A program made the position numbers and the translations under genes. Positions 34,301 through 45,259 of a DNA stretch of 64,000 nucleotides are shown one piece after another. The first letter of the stretch is position 1. Each line of letters starts with the position of its first letter. Origin of the DNA: Chondrilla cf. caribensis (lineage: Eukaryota; Porifera; Demospongiae; Chondrillida; Chondrillidae); NCBI GenBank assembly GCA_964020155.1, contig OZ026566.1:1817789-1881788 (forward strand). The letters are read 5' to 3'. The notes under the pieces were generated by a model, which worked only from the letters and a program-made list of their open reading frames with translations, did no database searches and was not told the origin of the DNA.

Positions 34301-37300
34301 GATTTTATCTCATGTTTACTCCTTTACAGCCAGAATATTATTCGTCAATGTATCACACAAGTTATGGAGCAGTGCACCAAGCACCTACATAAGGTTACCA
34401 ACATTGATGATATCTTCCAAAGAATTTGTACTGTATTTCACAGTAATGATCCTATAGCCAGGGGTCTAACCTTAAGGTGAGTGGCAACTGAATACCTACT
34501 TAAAATTAGCCATATATTTCATTTAAGGAATATTGCTAGTGTTTTTGGTGCAATGGCTGCTTTGATTGGGGATAAGAAGATTGTTTTGCAAAGGTATGTA
34601 TGTATGTATGTATGTATGAACGTATTTGTGATTAGGTATGCTTGAGTATATACATCTGATCGTGAGTGTTATTCATGTACATTTTTGCCTATTTATGGTT
34701 GTGGTCGGTTTCTAATAATATTATCACCTATATGCACATCTACTAGTGTTCTTAAAGGATTAGATTCCAATCATCACTATGAGCAAAATTCTGCTATTGA
34801 ATCTGCTCGGGAACTTTGTCAGCATTCAAGGTATGTGTAATATATGTAGGTAAGAGATATTCCTGCACATTAATCATTATTGCACGCAACCCACTGTTGA
34901 TGACATCTCAACAGATTTTGATATTATATGATATAATATTATACGTGTGTATCATGTATTGTAGGTCTGTCCAGAGTTTATATGGTACAAGATACAAGTC
35001 GATCATTAGTTTTCGTGTGTAATTGAGTGCATGTTCATGCACAGTCCATTCGCAAATGTCACGAGTGTAGAAACAAATTATGCTCAATATGTAAACCATA
35101 TGTATACTCAAGTATGTACAGTATATACTACGTAGGTGGCACGTGATATTGTGAAATCACCATGTGTGATCACTTGAAAAAAATTTACATTAGTTTGCTT
35201 TAGTGTGAGTTTATCGTACAACCTGCAAATAGGTTCAAAAGATTTGTGTCTTGTACTGTACATGTGCATCCGACAATCTGTATGACTTAGTGTAAAGTGT
35301 GTTTTGTGCCTTTACATAATATTATGCATATACAGCAGTATTTAATGTGGCTTGGCTTGGCTATTCACAGGACTTTTGCTGTGGGAATTTGTAACAAAAT
35401 ATCCAGTATGATTCAAGGTGAGAGCAACCAATATTGCAAGTATTTTTCTTATTATAATTTCCGTGAAAGTTTCAAATATGTATGTTTCAATCATACGTAA
35501 TAGCGTAAGGATTTCGAATTGCCATTTCTATTAGTTGAGCAATGTGTGCATGTATTCAACTTACTCTATTGTATGAATTTCATAGTTCATTTCTATTTCT
35601 GTATGTAGATGTTGCTACATCTATGATCCTCAAGTTAAAACTTGTACACATCTTGGAATACATGTACCATGATATTGACTTGGCATTCAAGGTAACTTGA
35701 TCCATTTGAATTTGTTATTCTCAAGAGTTACATATACAATGGTCATACCTATGTAGGTTCGTCAACTGTGTGTTGATCTACTTTCTGCGTATCCGTCTGT
35801 CGATTTTGTCATCATCGTAATTGAAACTCTGACCAAATTGGCAATGGCAACCTGTGTTCATATAAGGAGTCAGGTATGAAGTTGTTGTATTTGAAGTGTG
35901 ATGATGCATTGAATAAAGTAGAGATGGCCAATTACAGGATAGTATAGCGTATGATTCTAAGAAGCAGTATATATGAGTGCACGTATGGGAGTACATGGCT
36001 TGGACATCCCTAACACAATGGTGCTGATTTTTATTTGCCAAACGTGTGTGCCCAAGGTCATACTAATATGGAAGGAGTGTATCATTAATTCAAACTTAAT
36101 ATTACAAATATCTTTTCTGAATGTCGAAACAATATAGGGCTTACCTTGAGTGGTCCAAATATTATGCGTGTCTAAAGTTGTATGGCTGTACTGCTCTCTC
36201 TACTTTACCTTCCTTATTCATTGTAAACAGTTCATACATTGTAGTAATTTGTAGTTTTCTATACAATTGTATGTAGATAGAGTTTCTAATTTCCATTGCT
36301 GAAAGAGAAAGGAGGAAAGCTGTACGGATGAAAATCTTCTGTAATCTTCAGAAATTATCACATGAGTGTGCACATTCTTGGAACAGCGAGGATGTTGAGG
36401 TGGTTAAGAACAATCTATACATGATCTACACACATGTAGTATATGTGGCCTATATGTATTCATTTTCAAATTGTGCAACTCTGTGAGTACAGTATGTGTT
36501 GTCAATCTTGCTCTTTGCAGGCTGTTTTGAGATTATCTGTAAGCACATCAAGAATTAATGAAAAGTTGAAACTTCTGAGTGTAATCAAGTCCATAGCTGC
36601 ATCTTCATCCTCCCATCATGTCAGGCTGCATCGAGGTAAACCTGCAGGGTATGGATCGTTGCTATCAGGATTATGTATGTTCACCACCAGATGTGGTTTC
36701 ATGTACACAGATTCCCTCCTTGTTATGTGCAATGACACCCATTTTGGTGCTGTCTCAAGGGCATGTAATGTTTTGACTAGTTTGCTTCCATCAAATAATT
36801 GTGAAGAGGTTGAGGAGATGATATGTATTTTGGAGTCTGTTTTCATCATGTATTCCCAAGGAAGTGATCTTGGATCCTTCAAGGTACATATTTCAGTTTT
36901 GTCTATCCAATTATTGTGTATACGTACGCATTATGTATGTACATACATACATGTGTAGCTGCACTTACAGTATATGGTGATGTTGATACTGAAGCCCGAT
37001 ATTATTGTTGACTCCACAGATTCTTTGCTCTAGTTTAGCACGAATTGCTGTTGACGAGAGTACAGCTGTACAAGTTGTGAATATTCTGTCAAGTGCAGTT
37101 TGTAGTCTGGATCAGTCCAAAGCCGACATTTGTTGCAGAGTGATTGGTATTGTTGCAAGGAAGTGTACCAATGTCCCTAAAGGTGTATCAGAAAATCTAC
37201 TCAAGGTGTTGGATAAGAATATAATGTTGCTGGTATGTACATATGTACAAGTGCTGAGTTGACAATAATTTTTTGCAATGTCTTTGTTGTGTTTTTATAA

Positions 37301-40300
37301 ATGCTTTAATATCTACTCACGTTTAGTATCCTGTATGTATGTCATTGATGAGGCTCCATTCGTCTTGTTTGAGGACAACACTCAAACTATCATGTTCTGA
37401 CATAGCATGGCTGGAGAAGAGACTTATGCATTACATACACCATATGTCATGTGGAGATAAATATGATATCATATTTCAGATAGCCAGAGAAGCAAGTTGC
37501 GAGGTATATACACATGTTCACCTGTGGTCTATGTCTAGCAACTAGCAACTGGCACATTAAGTAATTTGTCATATTTGATTTTATTGCAGGGTTTCCATAG
37601 GTTTGCTGGAGAATTGTATCACAGTTTGGCCTGTGTGGTTTGTTCATTATCATAATCTTATGGACTGTATTGTATGGAAGTGAAATATACGTAGTATTGT
37701 ATGAATTTGTTGTACATAGGTGGAACAAGAGGATCACTATTACTGGTTGCTGTCTCTTCAGAATTTTTCAAAGAGCTGCTTCACTGTAACTAAATTCGCA
37801 CCCACACAGAGCACATTGAATGACGCTATTCAAGAGGGTCTAAGTGCTCAACAATACTTAAAGGTTTGTTTTGTACATATGTTTTGAGGTTAATTTTGTC
37901 ACTTGTCGTCCAATTGGAGTAACATTAGTACTCCACCTAGGGTACGTACACATCATCCAGTACTGTGTCTATGTATATCCTGCTCTTACCATTACAGGCT
38001 AGTGGCAGGACTGACTCTTTTTTGTATGACTTTGTTCATATTTACATTCTATATTTGAGAGCTTTCTCTCATCTTTGTACGAGTTGTGCTATTCTCAACT
38101 CTACATCCTTGCATTCCATCACCAAGGTACAACTGTTATGTGCATATGATAATCCCCAATAACAGAGAATGATAAAGTGAATGTTATTTTCTGTCTAATT
38201 TCAGCGTAGTTTTGTTGAGTTTCAGGAAGTAGCAAAGAACTTTGACTCCTTAATATCATCCAATTTTGATGCTGATCAACAAACTATTGATGTACTGCTG
38301 GAGTATCCAATGGCTATTATTCATGTTACTAGTTTTATGTAGTGTGTTTACTTGAATCCTGTCTAGTTATTTTTCCTTGACTGTGTTGTCTATAGACTGT
38401 GTAAATCTTGTAAGTTTGTATGCTACATACTGAAGGCAGTTGTATCTGGCTCCAATTCTCTGAATAGGTGTGTGTGTGGCTGTGTGATGTGCTTGTTTAT
38501 TGATATACATGTGTGTGGTATGTTATGGGGCAGATCAAAGGGCAAAGTATTCAAATATCTGTGTTATTTGCACACTTACTGTGCTATCGCACTCAAAATA
38601 ATTGTTACTGAAATATGTCAATTGATTGCATCCCTAGCAACTCTCTGTTCAACAATGCTGCATTATTTAGTAAGTAAAGTTATAGTTGCCATCCATTGTT
38701 AATGACCCGTCTTACTCAACAGGTTACGATTTCATGTTTGTAAATTGTGTATATGTAAAACCCTTGATTGTCCTATTGTACATAGATTTGCTATTCAGCA
38801 TGTGGGAAAATGATGTGTTTAGGTAGTCTGAAGAACACTTGTAATTGCCAAGTTGTATTTTTGTCAAGTTTACTAGACCTTGAAACAGCTCACTCATTTG
38901 GTTTCAATTACTATTGTTCGGAATGGTTGGAAATACTGTACTGTACTATATAGTGTATAGGAATTCAACACCAATAATTCTAAGACTGTTAATATCTCTT
39001 TCTCTGTGTGTAAGTCTGTGTTGTCTTTATCAGTGCAATGACATATATTTGCAGATCGCATAACCCACTTGAAACTTTTGAAATTGAGTCCGAAATGGAA
39101 TCATTTTCTAAGCTTCGCACCTTAAAGCTGGCCATATTACAGGTGGGCTTAGCTACAGAATGTATAATGTGCACACATATTCACATACACTAAGAGTAAT
39201 AATAATCTATGATACTTACGTATGTATGTATGTCATGAACGTACATTTCAGGATACTGCTAAACTCCAAGACAAATTGAAGGAAGTAAGTCAATGTTATA
39301 TGCCATAATGATTTGATGCCCAACATCACATTTCTGGTTTATACCTTGCTTTGGTAATCTGTAGCCAGTTGCTTTGCTTGCATCTTGTCTGAGTGGCCTT
39401 CTTGAATATCCTTTGAAATTTCCTGTGATGATATTTGGATCCAAACAAAGAACACGCGTACAAGTGAGTTTGAGTGGTGGATTGACAGTATCTGGCATTA
39501 CATGATGTCATACTTTGCAGTTGATTACGGTGCCAGTATTGTCAGAGCAGGAATGTGTTTCGGTACCCACAGAAAGACCATTTTCTTTAACAGTGGAGGG
39601 GATTGTGAGTCAAACGAATGGTATGTCCCACCACTAGTATCATAGTTTCCCCCAAAGGGGGGTACCAGGGCACTCCCCCCTTTATTCTTTGTTCTGTGAC
39701 AACGATTTTCTGTTAGAATAAAGATTTATAATATTATTGTGTTAAGCATTACAGCAATATTGATACTTATACATCAAAACATTCATAGTGACCCCTCCCC
39801 CTCTTTATCTTTTTCTGGGGAAAACACTGCTATTATCATACATATGCATATTATGTAGTTTTCTCGAGGAGTATAGTATTGGTGTTTATGGTATGGGCTG
39901 CTAGACTACCCACTAATATGTGCCATAAGATGAGTAAAGATTGGGATAGTCTACTGGGAATAGCGATTAACAATGAAAATGCTATGAACAATGATAATGA
40001 AAAATGTACATGTCGAAGTGGAGTCGATGAAGTTGATGTAGAGTGTGTAATTTTTAGAGAGAATATGATATATGCAAATGGCTTAGTGTAGTATCCAAAG
40101 TAATTTAACTGAACGGTAGTTTTGAAGGTTATCACTCCTAAATTATTATTGACCTAAAACATTTAACACCTTCATCCAACGTGTGTACAATAGTGAATAG
40201 GTGCGAATCAATCCTTTGTGTTTCTAGTTTCCATTGGCCTGTTGTTTCCAACACTCACCTCGACTAAGTACTGTATGGTGTTACATACTGTACTATTATT

Positions 40301-40779
40301 AGTAAACACAACATCTACTTATACCTTTTTGTCAATTTAAGTGTACCAACTATATAGTGATTAAAATTATATTCCAAACTGAGTATTGTGCTTACATTCA
40401 GGATATGCTATTATATAAGTGCATGTGTGCTTTGAACTTCAATAATGCTCTCAATTATTGGTAGCTTGTTACAGAGTACCATCCCAAGCAATAATTAATG
40501 TGATCCTGACATCTTCCACATCTGCAAAGGTTTGTGAGTCACTCTTGATGCTCAATGGTAATTATTATAGTTATTACTATTTCATATATTATTATGTTTT
40601 AAATGCAGATTTCAACATCCAAAGGTGTAAAACTTAATGGTGACTACTTCAAAGCATGTTTTTCACTAGCCATTAGTTCAACAGAAACTAATGGATCCCT
40701 CTTGGTTACCTTAGTTGATGAAACTGGAAGGCAGTGGAATACTAGTCCAAATCTATCATTTTTATTGCAGTCTTCTTGA
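31303..40779 (+). CDS. INTS7: INTS7, Integrator complex subunit 7
   Basis: Exons: 31303-31393, 31541-31670, 34330-34476, 34528-34593, 34747-34830, 35371-35417, 35609-35691, 35757-35873, 36277-36399, 36521-36883, 37020-37232, 37327-37503, 37590-37639, 37721-37863, 37998-38127, 38204-38301, about 38395-38467, then small exons near 39056-39143, 39252-39283, 39364-39461, 39521-39620, 40466-40530 and 40609-40779 (stop). Matches to human INTS7 are strong at the N-terminus: NIGEQCEAIMQFPVLIEQFP with KLGEQCEAVVRFPRLFQKYP, FHSNDPIARGLTLR with IHSNDPVARAITLR, FAVGICNKISSMIQG with FAVGICNKISEMIQG. The last exon (GDYFKACFSLAIS) matches NDYFSTQFLLNFAIL. INTS7 is an ARM/HEAT-repeat backbone subunit of Integrator, the nuclear complex that cleaves snRNA 3' ends and promoter-proximal Pol II transcripts. 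The start is the first ATG before NIGEQC. A few C-terminal exon borders are approximate. Confidence 0.92.
31768..33167. mobile_element. TIR element in INTS7 intron 2 (GGTAAAATGGGGTAACTTCGGG ends)
   Basis: The left end reads GGTAAAAT (split by a nested insertion) then GGGGTAACTTCGGGAA. The right end reads TTCCCGAAGTTACCC twice then AATTTTACCTTACAG, so the termini are inverted repeats. The duplicated INTS7 copy at 43-44.7 kb lacks the whole element at the homologous intron position, which defines it as an insertion. The body includes CpG-rich non-coding sequence and a polypyrimidine (TCTCTTTTTTTTC) run; no transposase was found. Confidence 0.75.
31778..31911. mobile_element. 134-bp near-perfect palindromic MITE nested in the previous element
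   Basis: Two 66-bp arms (31778-31843 and 31846-31911) are exact reverse complements by eye, around a 2-base centre (CA). CGGTAAAAT occurs on both sides (31769-31777, 31912-31920), a 9-bp target duplication that also lies within the host element's terminal repeat. The terminus TAGTCTCGTTAACCAGACCC links it to the foldback at 18498. The arms carry the sequence CCGCCGGCGCCTAACTTCCG. Confidence 0.93.
33367..34085 (-). mobile_element. Second insertion in INTS7 intron 2, with a protein-like frame
   Basis: The paralogous intron at 43.8-44.2 kb passes directly from TTTGTGTATAG to TATTGCTTGTGATGGGAGG, whereas here about 720 bp intervene. On - a frame from about 33650 down to about 33365 reads NEPRGHCELPGGELKTAVRH, QQSLVNNKAFQIVFACHIDK, KDVIPDKTACFTFLEGDCAN and continues without stop to CCVIAERS. 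I do not recognise the family. It includes a small inverted repeat at 33733-33799 (TGATCCAGACCC...GGGTCTGGTATCA). It could be a captured gene fragment or a deletion in the other arm. Confidence 0.45.
35448..35608. other. Breakpoint side of the inverted duplication inside INTS7 intron 6
   Basis: Similarity between the two arms ends near 35447 (…CAAGTATTTT) on this side, 30 bases past the end of INTS7 exon 6, and near 42948 on the other. No repeat or transposon is seen at the junction. Confidence 0.5.
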
Positions 40780-41061
40780 TCTCTATCATACAGATGACTA
40801 CAGCCTCATTAAACAGTCATACATACTTATATCAAAGTTTACATTATTACAGTATTACAAAGTGTAATTGTATGATTTAGAAGAAATGTCATGCATTGTA
40901 GTAATAATTTATCGAAGGTTTTGTAGCAGTAATCATCAGAACTTTCAATAAATAACAAAAATCGACAGTTTCTGTATGCCGTGCGTACGTACGTATGTAG
41001 ATGTATGAGATCCCCCGGGCCCGTTATAAAATGGCGCAAAATACTAAGCGTATTGACGAAA

Positions 41062-41394
41062 ATGAGAGCAAAGGATAATCCCCTCGATTCAAACAATTCC
41101 TTGACTTTCGCGATCGAAGACCAATTTATTTCTAGCTTTCGGCGTCTATCTGTGTTACAGAAAATTCATTCTCTGCGTGTGCGTCCTCCTGACTCGCCAA
41201 TCTGCTTTCTATTAGACCATACGCAAATTATAGATACTCTATTACTGTTGCATAGTATAATACAGTGGAACATGCTCAATCCAGCACCTCTAAAAGCCGG
41301 TATTCGTAGAAGATATTTATGCGCACATCTGCCAAACGATCTGCAATCGATCGTAAACAATAACAATAAAGTTGCCAACTTCGTCCAGCGCTGA
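41062..41394 (+). CDS. Small intronless hypothetical protein, 110 aa
   Basis: Start at ATGAGAGCAAAGG (41062); stop TGA at 41392-41394. Sequence features include TFAIEDQFISSFRRLSVLQK and SPICFLLDHTQIIDTLLLLH (a hydrophobic helix, perhaps membrane-associated), then a basic IRRRYLCAHL. A TTATAAAATGG motif lies at about 41025 and the region is CpG-richer than the INTS7 3' end. An ATGGCGCAAAATAC 5' of it opens a 15-codon upstream frame that stops at TAA over the start of this one, a possible uORF. I recognise no family. Confidence 0.4.
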   Translation: MRAKDNPLDSNNSLTFAIEDQFISSFRRLSVLQKIHSLRVRPPDSPICFLLDHTQIIDTLLLLHSIIQWNMLNPAPLKAGIRRRYLCAHLPNDLQSIVNNNNKVANFVQR

Positions 41395-41474
41395 ACCCCG
41401 CCCCCTATTTGTTACATCACATGTCCTCAGCGTCCTGGCCACCCATGCACTACACAATGGCCTAGCAGACGTGG

Positions 41475-41621
41475 ATTGGTCGATGGAGACGCTGAAGGTT
41501 GGAAGAAGATTGGCCGAACGAAGTACGGACGCCGCATCCAGAGAATGGATTGGTTGAGGCAGAGACGGACGCGGATAGCTCAAAGCTGATTGGTCTTCTA
41601 ATGAAAGGGAGTTGTATAAAA
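41475..41621 (+). promoter_or_regulatory. Core promoter: four ATTGG (inverted CCAAT) boxes plus TATA box
   Basis: ATTGG boxes lie at 41475-41479, 41509-41513, 41549-41553 and 41589-41593, spaced 34, 40 and 40 bp, all in the same orientation. TATAAAA follows at 41615-41621. The next gene's ATG is at 41718, leaving room for a start site about 30 bp after the TATA box. Regularly spaced CCAAT boxes are the binding pattern of NF-Y in strongly regulated promoters (for example cell-cycle or histone genes); binding here is inferred. Confidence 0.7.
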
Positions 41622-41717
41622 CATAGAAGACTGTGTTTCGCTGCCACTTTCCTCCTGAAGTACCTAAGATAACAGTATACTCTCGGTTTTTCCTTGAACG
41701 TTGAAAACAACCAAGTT

Positions 41718-42446
41718 ATGAAATTCCACTGCTTGCATCCCGTAAGTTATCACCGGCCCCTGTACGTTGGTGACATGATCGAAATAAATATTATTTCTTT
41801 ATTCCCTATCGGTAGGTAACCAACCTTGAAGCTGAAGAAGACAAAGCAGTTTCAGATTTTGTCTCAACAGTCATCAAGAATGCACTGGTGTGTTTTCAGA
41901 TATTATCCGTATCTTTGCACCGTGTTGAATGTACTTTTCACTCAGGAAAAAGAAAGTGCTAAGACTTTCGTGTCCGAAGTTATCTTTGCCGCATTATTGA
42001 GGAAATCACCAGAGTCAGACGTGGTTCGAGAAAATTTGCCGTTTAATAACTCAACTACTGAGCTGAAAACACGTAAAATACCGGTGAGTTCGATTCTGTG
42101 GGTAGTTGGTGTTTCTCTCTATGACTTTTCAAGGTGAACCATAGATCTATGGGTGAACAGAGTAGTGGGCTGTAATTGAAGGGAATTAGATTGAATGTTC
42201 ACGCTGTCAGCTGGTCTAGATCTTGTAACCAGTGTCTGTTTGAACTAGTGTCTTCTCTTGTTCCTCATACTATAGAATATACCCAAATGTCACTCATGTC
42301 CGGCTGTGATATTATGTGAAAACGTTACCAAGGAAGATTCTCCTAGGAATCCTACTAAGAACCTCAGCCTCAAGAAACGACTTTGGAGACAGATGAGGAG
42401 AATATTCACCAGGACCCTACTGCCATGTATTTTCAACAAAAACTAA
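41718..42446 (+). CDS. 134-aa protein with tandem FVSxVIxxAL amphipathic helices (possible small AKAP)
   Basis: Exons 41718-41741, 41816-41887, 41946-42083 and 42276-42446 have consensus GT-AG borders, all introns in phase 0, and total 405 coding bases including TAA. Residues 20-32 (VSDFVSTVIKNAL) and 37-49 (AKTFVSEVIFAAL) repeat the same hydrophobic pattern 17 residues apart, each in its own exon. The spacing [AV]xxFVxxVIxxA equals the consensus of A-kinase anchoring helices that dock PKA RII dimers. After an acidic linker come KCHSCPAVILC (CxxC) and a basic/aromatic C-tail (KKRLWRQMRRIFTRTLLP) that could bind membrane. No homologue is recognised by eye; the anchoring role is inferred from the motif only. 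Other amphipathic-helix functions are possible. Confidence 0.6.
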
Positions 42447-42947
42447 GATAGCATCACCTTATGCACTAGCTAACTTTGTGTTGTAGTACTAACTAAAGAT
42501 AGACTATCACTATATTATATTGATAACACCCATGGCTGTAAATATTGTCTATATAATATTGTATAATCATTTGCTAATTATAAATGTGAGTCTGTTCACA
42601 TGAGTGATGGAATGGAGGAAAGTATTATATAAAGTGTAATTTATATATGATGTTCATAATAATTATTTGTTAATTTCAGTGTACTGTGTATACTAAAAGG
42701 TTTTAAGATACATAACAATGATAACACCATACGTCAAAATGAAGAAATGAACAACACAACACAGTCTTAAGATGGGGCAAGAGTCCTATGTCTTGCCAGA
42801 CCTCAGTTTTCACATTCAACAGCACAATCATTACTACACTAGGGGCAGATGCCCCTCAAGTTTCTATGTAACCATCTTAAGGTATTCTTCATTCTGACGA
42901 GATTTTGATCTCAGATGTTGGATAAGATTACTATGTTGTCCAAACTT
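42447..42947. other. Spacer between the small-helix gene and the INTS7 duplicate
   Basis: AT-rich, with no frame or repeat supported. It probably contains the 3' UTR of the preceding gene. Confidence 0.4.
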
Positions 42948-44630
42948 CAAAAGTACTTGTCATATTGCTTACTGTCGCCTTGAATCATACTGAATATTTT
43001 GTTACAAATACCCACAGCAAAAGTCCTGTAAATAGCCAAGCAATTAAAGTGCATTAAATTTTCTTAATTGTATTGTATATGGCACTACATAATATCACTT
43101 CATGTAAAGGCACAAAGACACACTTTACACTAAGTCATAAAGATTGTGAAATGCACATGTACAGTACAAGACACAAATCATTTGAACCTACTTACAGGTT
43201 AGTGTACGATGAACTCGCACTAAAGCAAACGAATGTAAATTATTTTCAAGTGAACACACACATGGTGATTTCACAATATAACATGCCACATAATACATAC
43301 TTGAGTATACATGCGGTATACATACTGGACATAATTTTGTTTTGACACTTGTGACGTTTGCATGTGCTTAAATTGTGCATGAACATGCACTCAATCACAC
43401 AAGAAAACTAATGATTTGCGTCTTGTACCATAAAATCTAGACAAACCTACAACAATACACACGATACATATTATATGATAATAATAATAATAATAAATAT
43501 GATAATAGTGGACCCTTCAAAATCTCTTGAGATGTCATCAACAGTGGGTTGCATGCAATAATGATTAATGTGCAGGAATATCTCTTACCTACATATACTA
43601 CACATACCTTGAATGCTGACAAAGTTCCCAAGCAGATTCAATAGCTGAAAATCACCATAAAAAAAAAAAAAAATCAGACTTATTATATATGTACATATGT
43701 ATAAATACACACAAAAGACATACATACATATTATATATGTACATACATGCATGAATATGAGCATGTATAATTGTATTTTGTTGCATTGTGCATAATGCGT
43801 TATGTATGAGAAACCCAATGTTACTCAATATATAAGTCAGTGTACCTAAAACAGATGCAAGGTAAATTGAATTTATTAACCTCCCATCACAAGCAATAAT
43901 TCACCACTACTACAAACGATATGATAATCAACTATACACAAATGTATATCCAGCTCTACTGCACAGCATGCTTCATATTTTGTCGATTGAATTTGGTGAA
44001 CTATTTATTTTTATTCCTTGTTCATATAGGGCACTGTATACAGACTATATGCATACTTTGTGCCTTGCACAGATACATTATAGATAATACTGGTTACGAC
44101 AAGAGCACTAAGCATGTAATCCCTGTAAATAAGTAATAATAAGCAATAACCCATAAATTTAACGCATTTACATACATGAAACATAGATACCCCTAAGTAC
44201 ATGATATAGTATAGAGCGCGTATGTATTTAAAATAATATTAAAGAAATAGTCTTACCCAGATACAAAGTTGTCTGTCAGCTTCAAAATTACACAAGTTAT
44301 GACAATTGGTCATAGAATATGTTCAATAAAAACTGGAAACTGATTGTTTCACATTGTCCCCAATATTGTTAGAGAGAAGTCCTAAAAGAGGATAAATACA
44401 CTACACATAACTTTAATACTTCAAAACAGAACTTTCAAATACCTAATAGAGAATTAACGGTATAAAGAGTACCGCGAGGGCATTAATTAAATACAAAGTA
44501 CATTAAGTTAATTAAATACAAAAAGTCCACTTCCAACAGTGCCAAAATTACCAGCTTGACGTATACTAACACTTATACTGGCAATATACATAAAACGGAC
44601 ATCATCTTAAAAGCCCCATGTGTCTTGCCT
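42948..44630 (-). pseudogene. INTS7 pseudogene (inverted partial duplicate of exons 1-6)
   Basis: On -, the exon 1 copy is about 44527-44625, exon 2 is 44257-44381, the 3' half of exon 5 is about 43605-43648 and exon 6 is 42979-43027. Exon 3, exon 4 and the first half of exon 5 are deleted, with a T15 run at the scar (43661-43674 as A on +). The exon 2 copy has several indels relative to INTS7 that break the frame. Splice donors and acceptors are still visible (GTAAGA after exon 2, TTTACAG before exon 6), so the decay is recent to intermediate. Introns align well with INTS7 introns, so this is a DNA-level duplication, not a retrocopy. Confidence 0.92.
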
Positions 44631-44979
44631 GTTACAATCGTCGTCACAGCTCAACGATTATATTGTTCAGCTATTAAAACCCTGTTAACGTTGCAGTTCT
44701 ATTTCAGTATCAGTAGGGCTCCATCCCACAGCTACGTATTTTCAACTCATCTTGCTTTGTTTCAAGAGTAAAGAGGCTTGTACTTCAATTCAAGAATCAA
44801 CTGCACATTGTTTTGTGTATTTTTCATCAATTTTTAAAAATGCAGCATAAAATCTCTGGTATAGTTCAAACAAGTCTTGAATAATGTTTGTGTGTATATG
44901 TACGTACTACACATACAGTGCTGTATGAGCACAGTGTTACTGATTTATGATGTGTGTACTTGTGTTTTCCTGTCGGGTC

Positions 44980-45190
44980 AGATTCTCCAAACAGCCAATA
45001 ATTCTGAGAAGTTGAATGATTCAGACCACATCCTTACTGCTCACACTCTAACGGGAGGTTCTCAGAACCTCCGGTTGATGGAGAGTGGTAACTCAGGACA
45101 AGAGATGACGTATGTTGAAGTTGGATCAAAGGATGTGTCCTCTACCGAACATGGTGACTGGCACCTATCTGACAGACAAGCTAACAAGTA
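44980..45190 (+). other. Exon-like segment, duplicate of the INTS7-divergent exon
   Basis: Acceptor CGGGTCAG, open frame ILQTANNSEKLNDSDHILTA through GSQNLRLMESGNSGQEMTYV to STEHGDWHLSDRQANK, donor AACAA|GTAAGA. The frame is continuous, unlike the paired segment at 30468-30678. There are many amino-acid changes between the pair, and no family is recognised. Confidence 0.4.
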
Positions 45191-45259
45191 AGAAATGAAT
45201 TTTTACCTGATGCAGGAGAACTCTATGCACAAGAGGACACACATATCAATGCTTGCACT

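Larger units (their letters stand above)
30395..35447. repeat. Inverted segmental duplication, left arm (source copy)
   Basis: The sequence from the divergent exon through INTS7 exons 1-6 reappears in reverse complement at 42948-45255. Paired landmarks: 30430-30475 with 45180-45235; INTS7 exon 1 with about 44527-44625; exon 2 with 44257-44381; 35371-35445 with 42950-43027. The left arm is longer because it contains transposons absent from the other arm and because the right arm has deletions. Confidence 0.9.

Noticed and set aside
39851..40135. Minus-strand 94-codon frame inside INTS7 introns
   Set aside because: Low-complexity Ser/Thr/Leu composition in AT-rich intron; no homology.
42948..44630. 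Second functional INTS7 gene on the minus strand
   Set aside because: Exons 3, 4 and half of 5 are deleted, exon 2 is frameshifted, and nothing beyond exon 6 is present.
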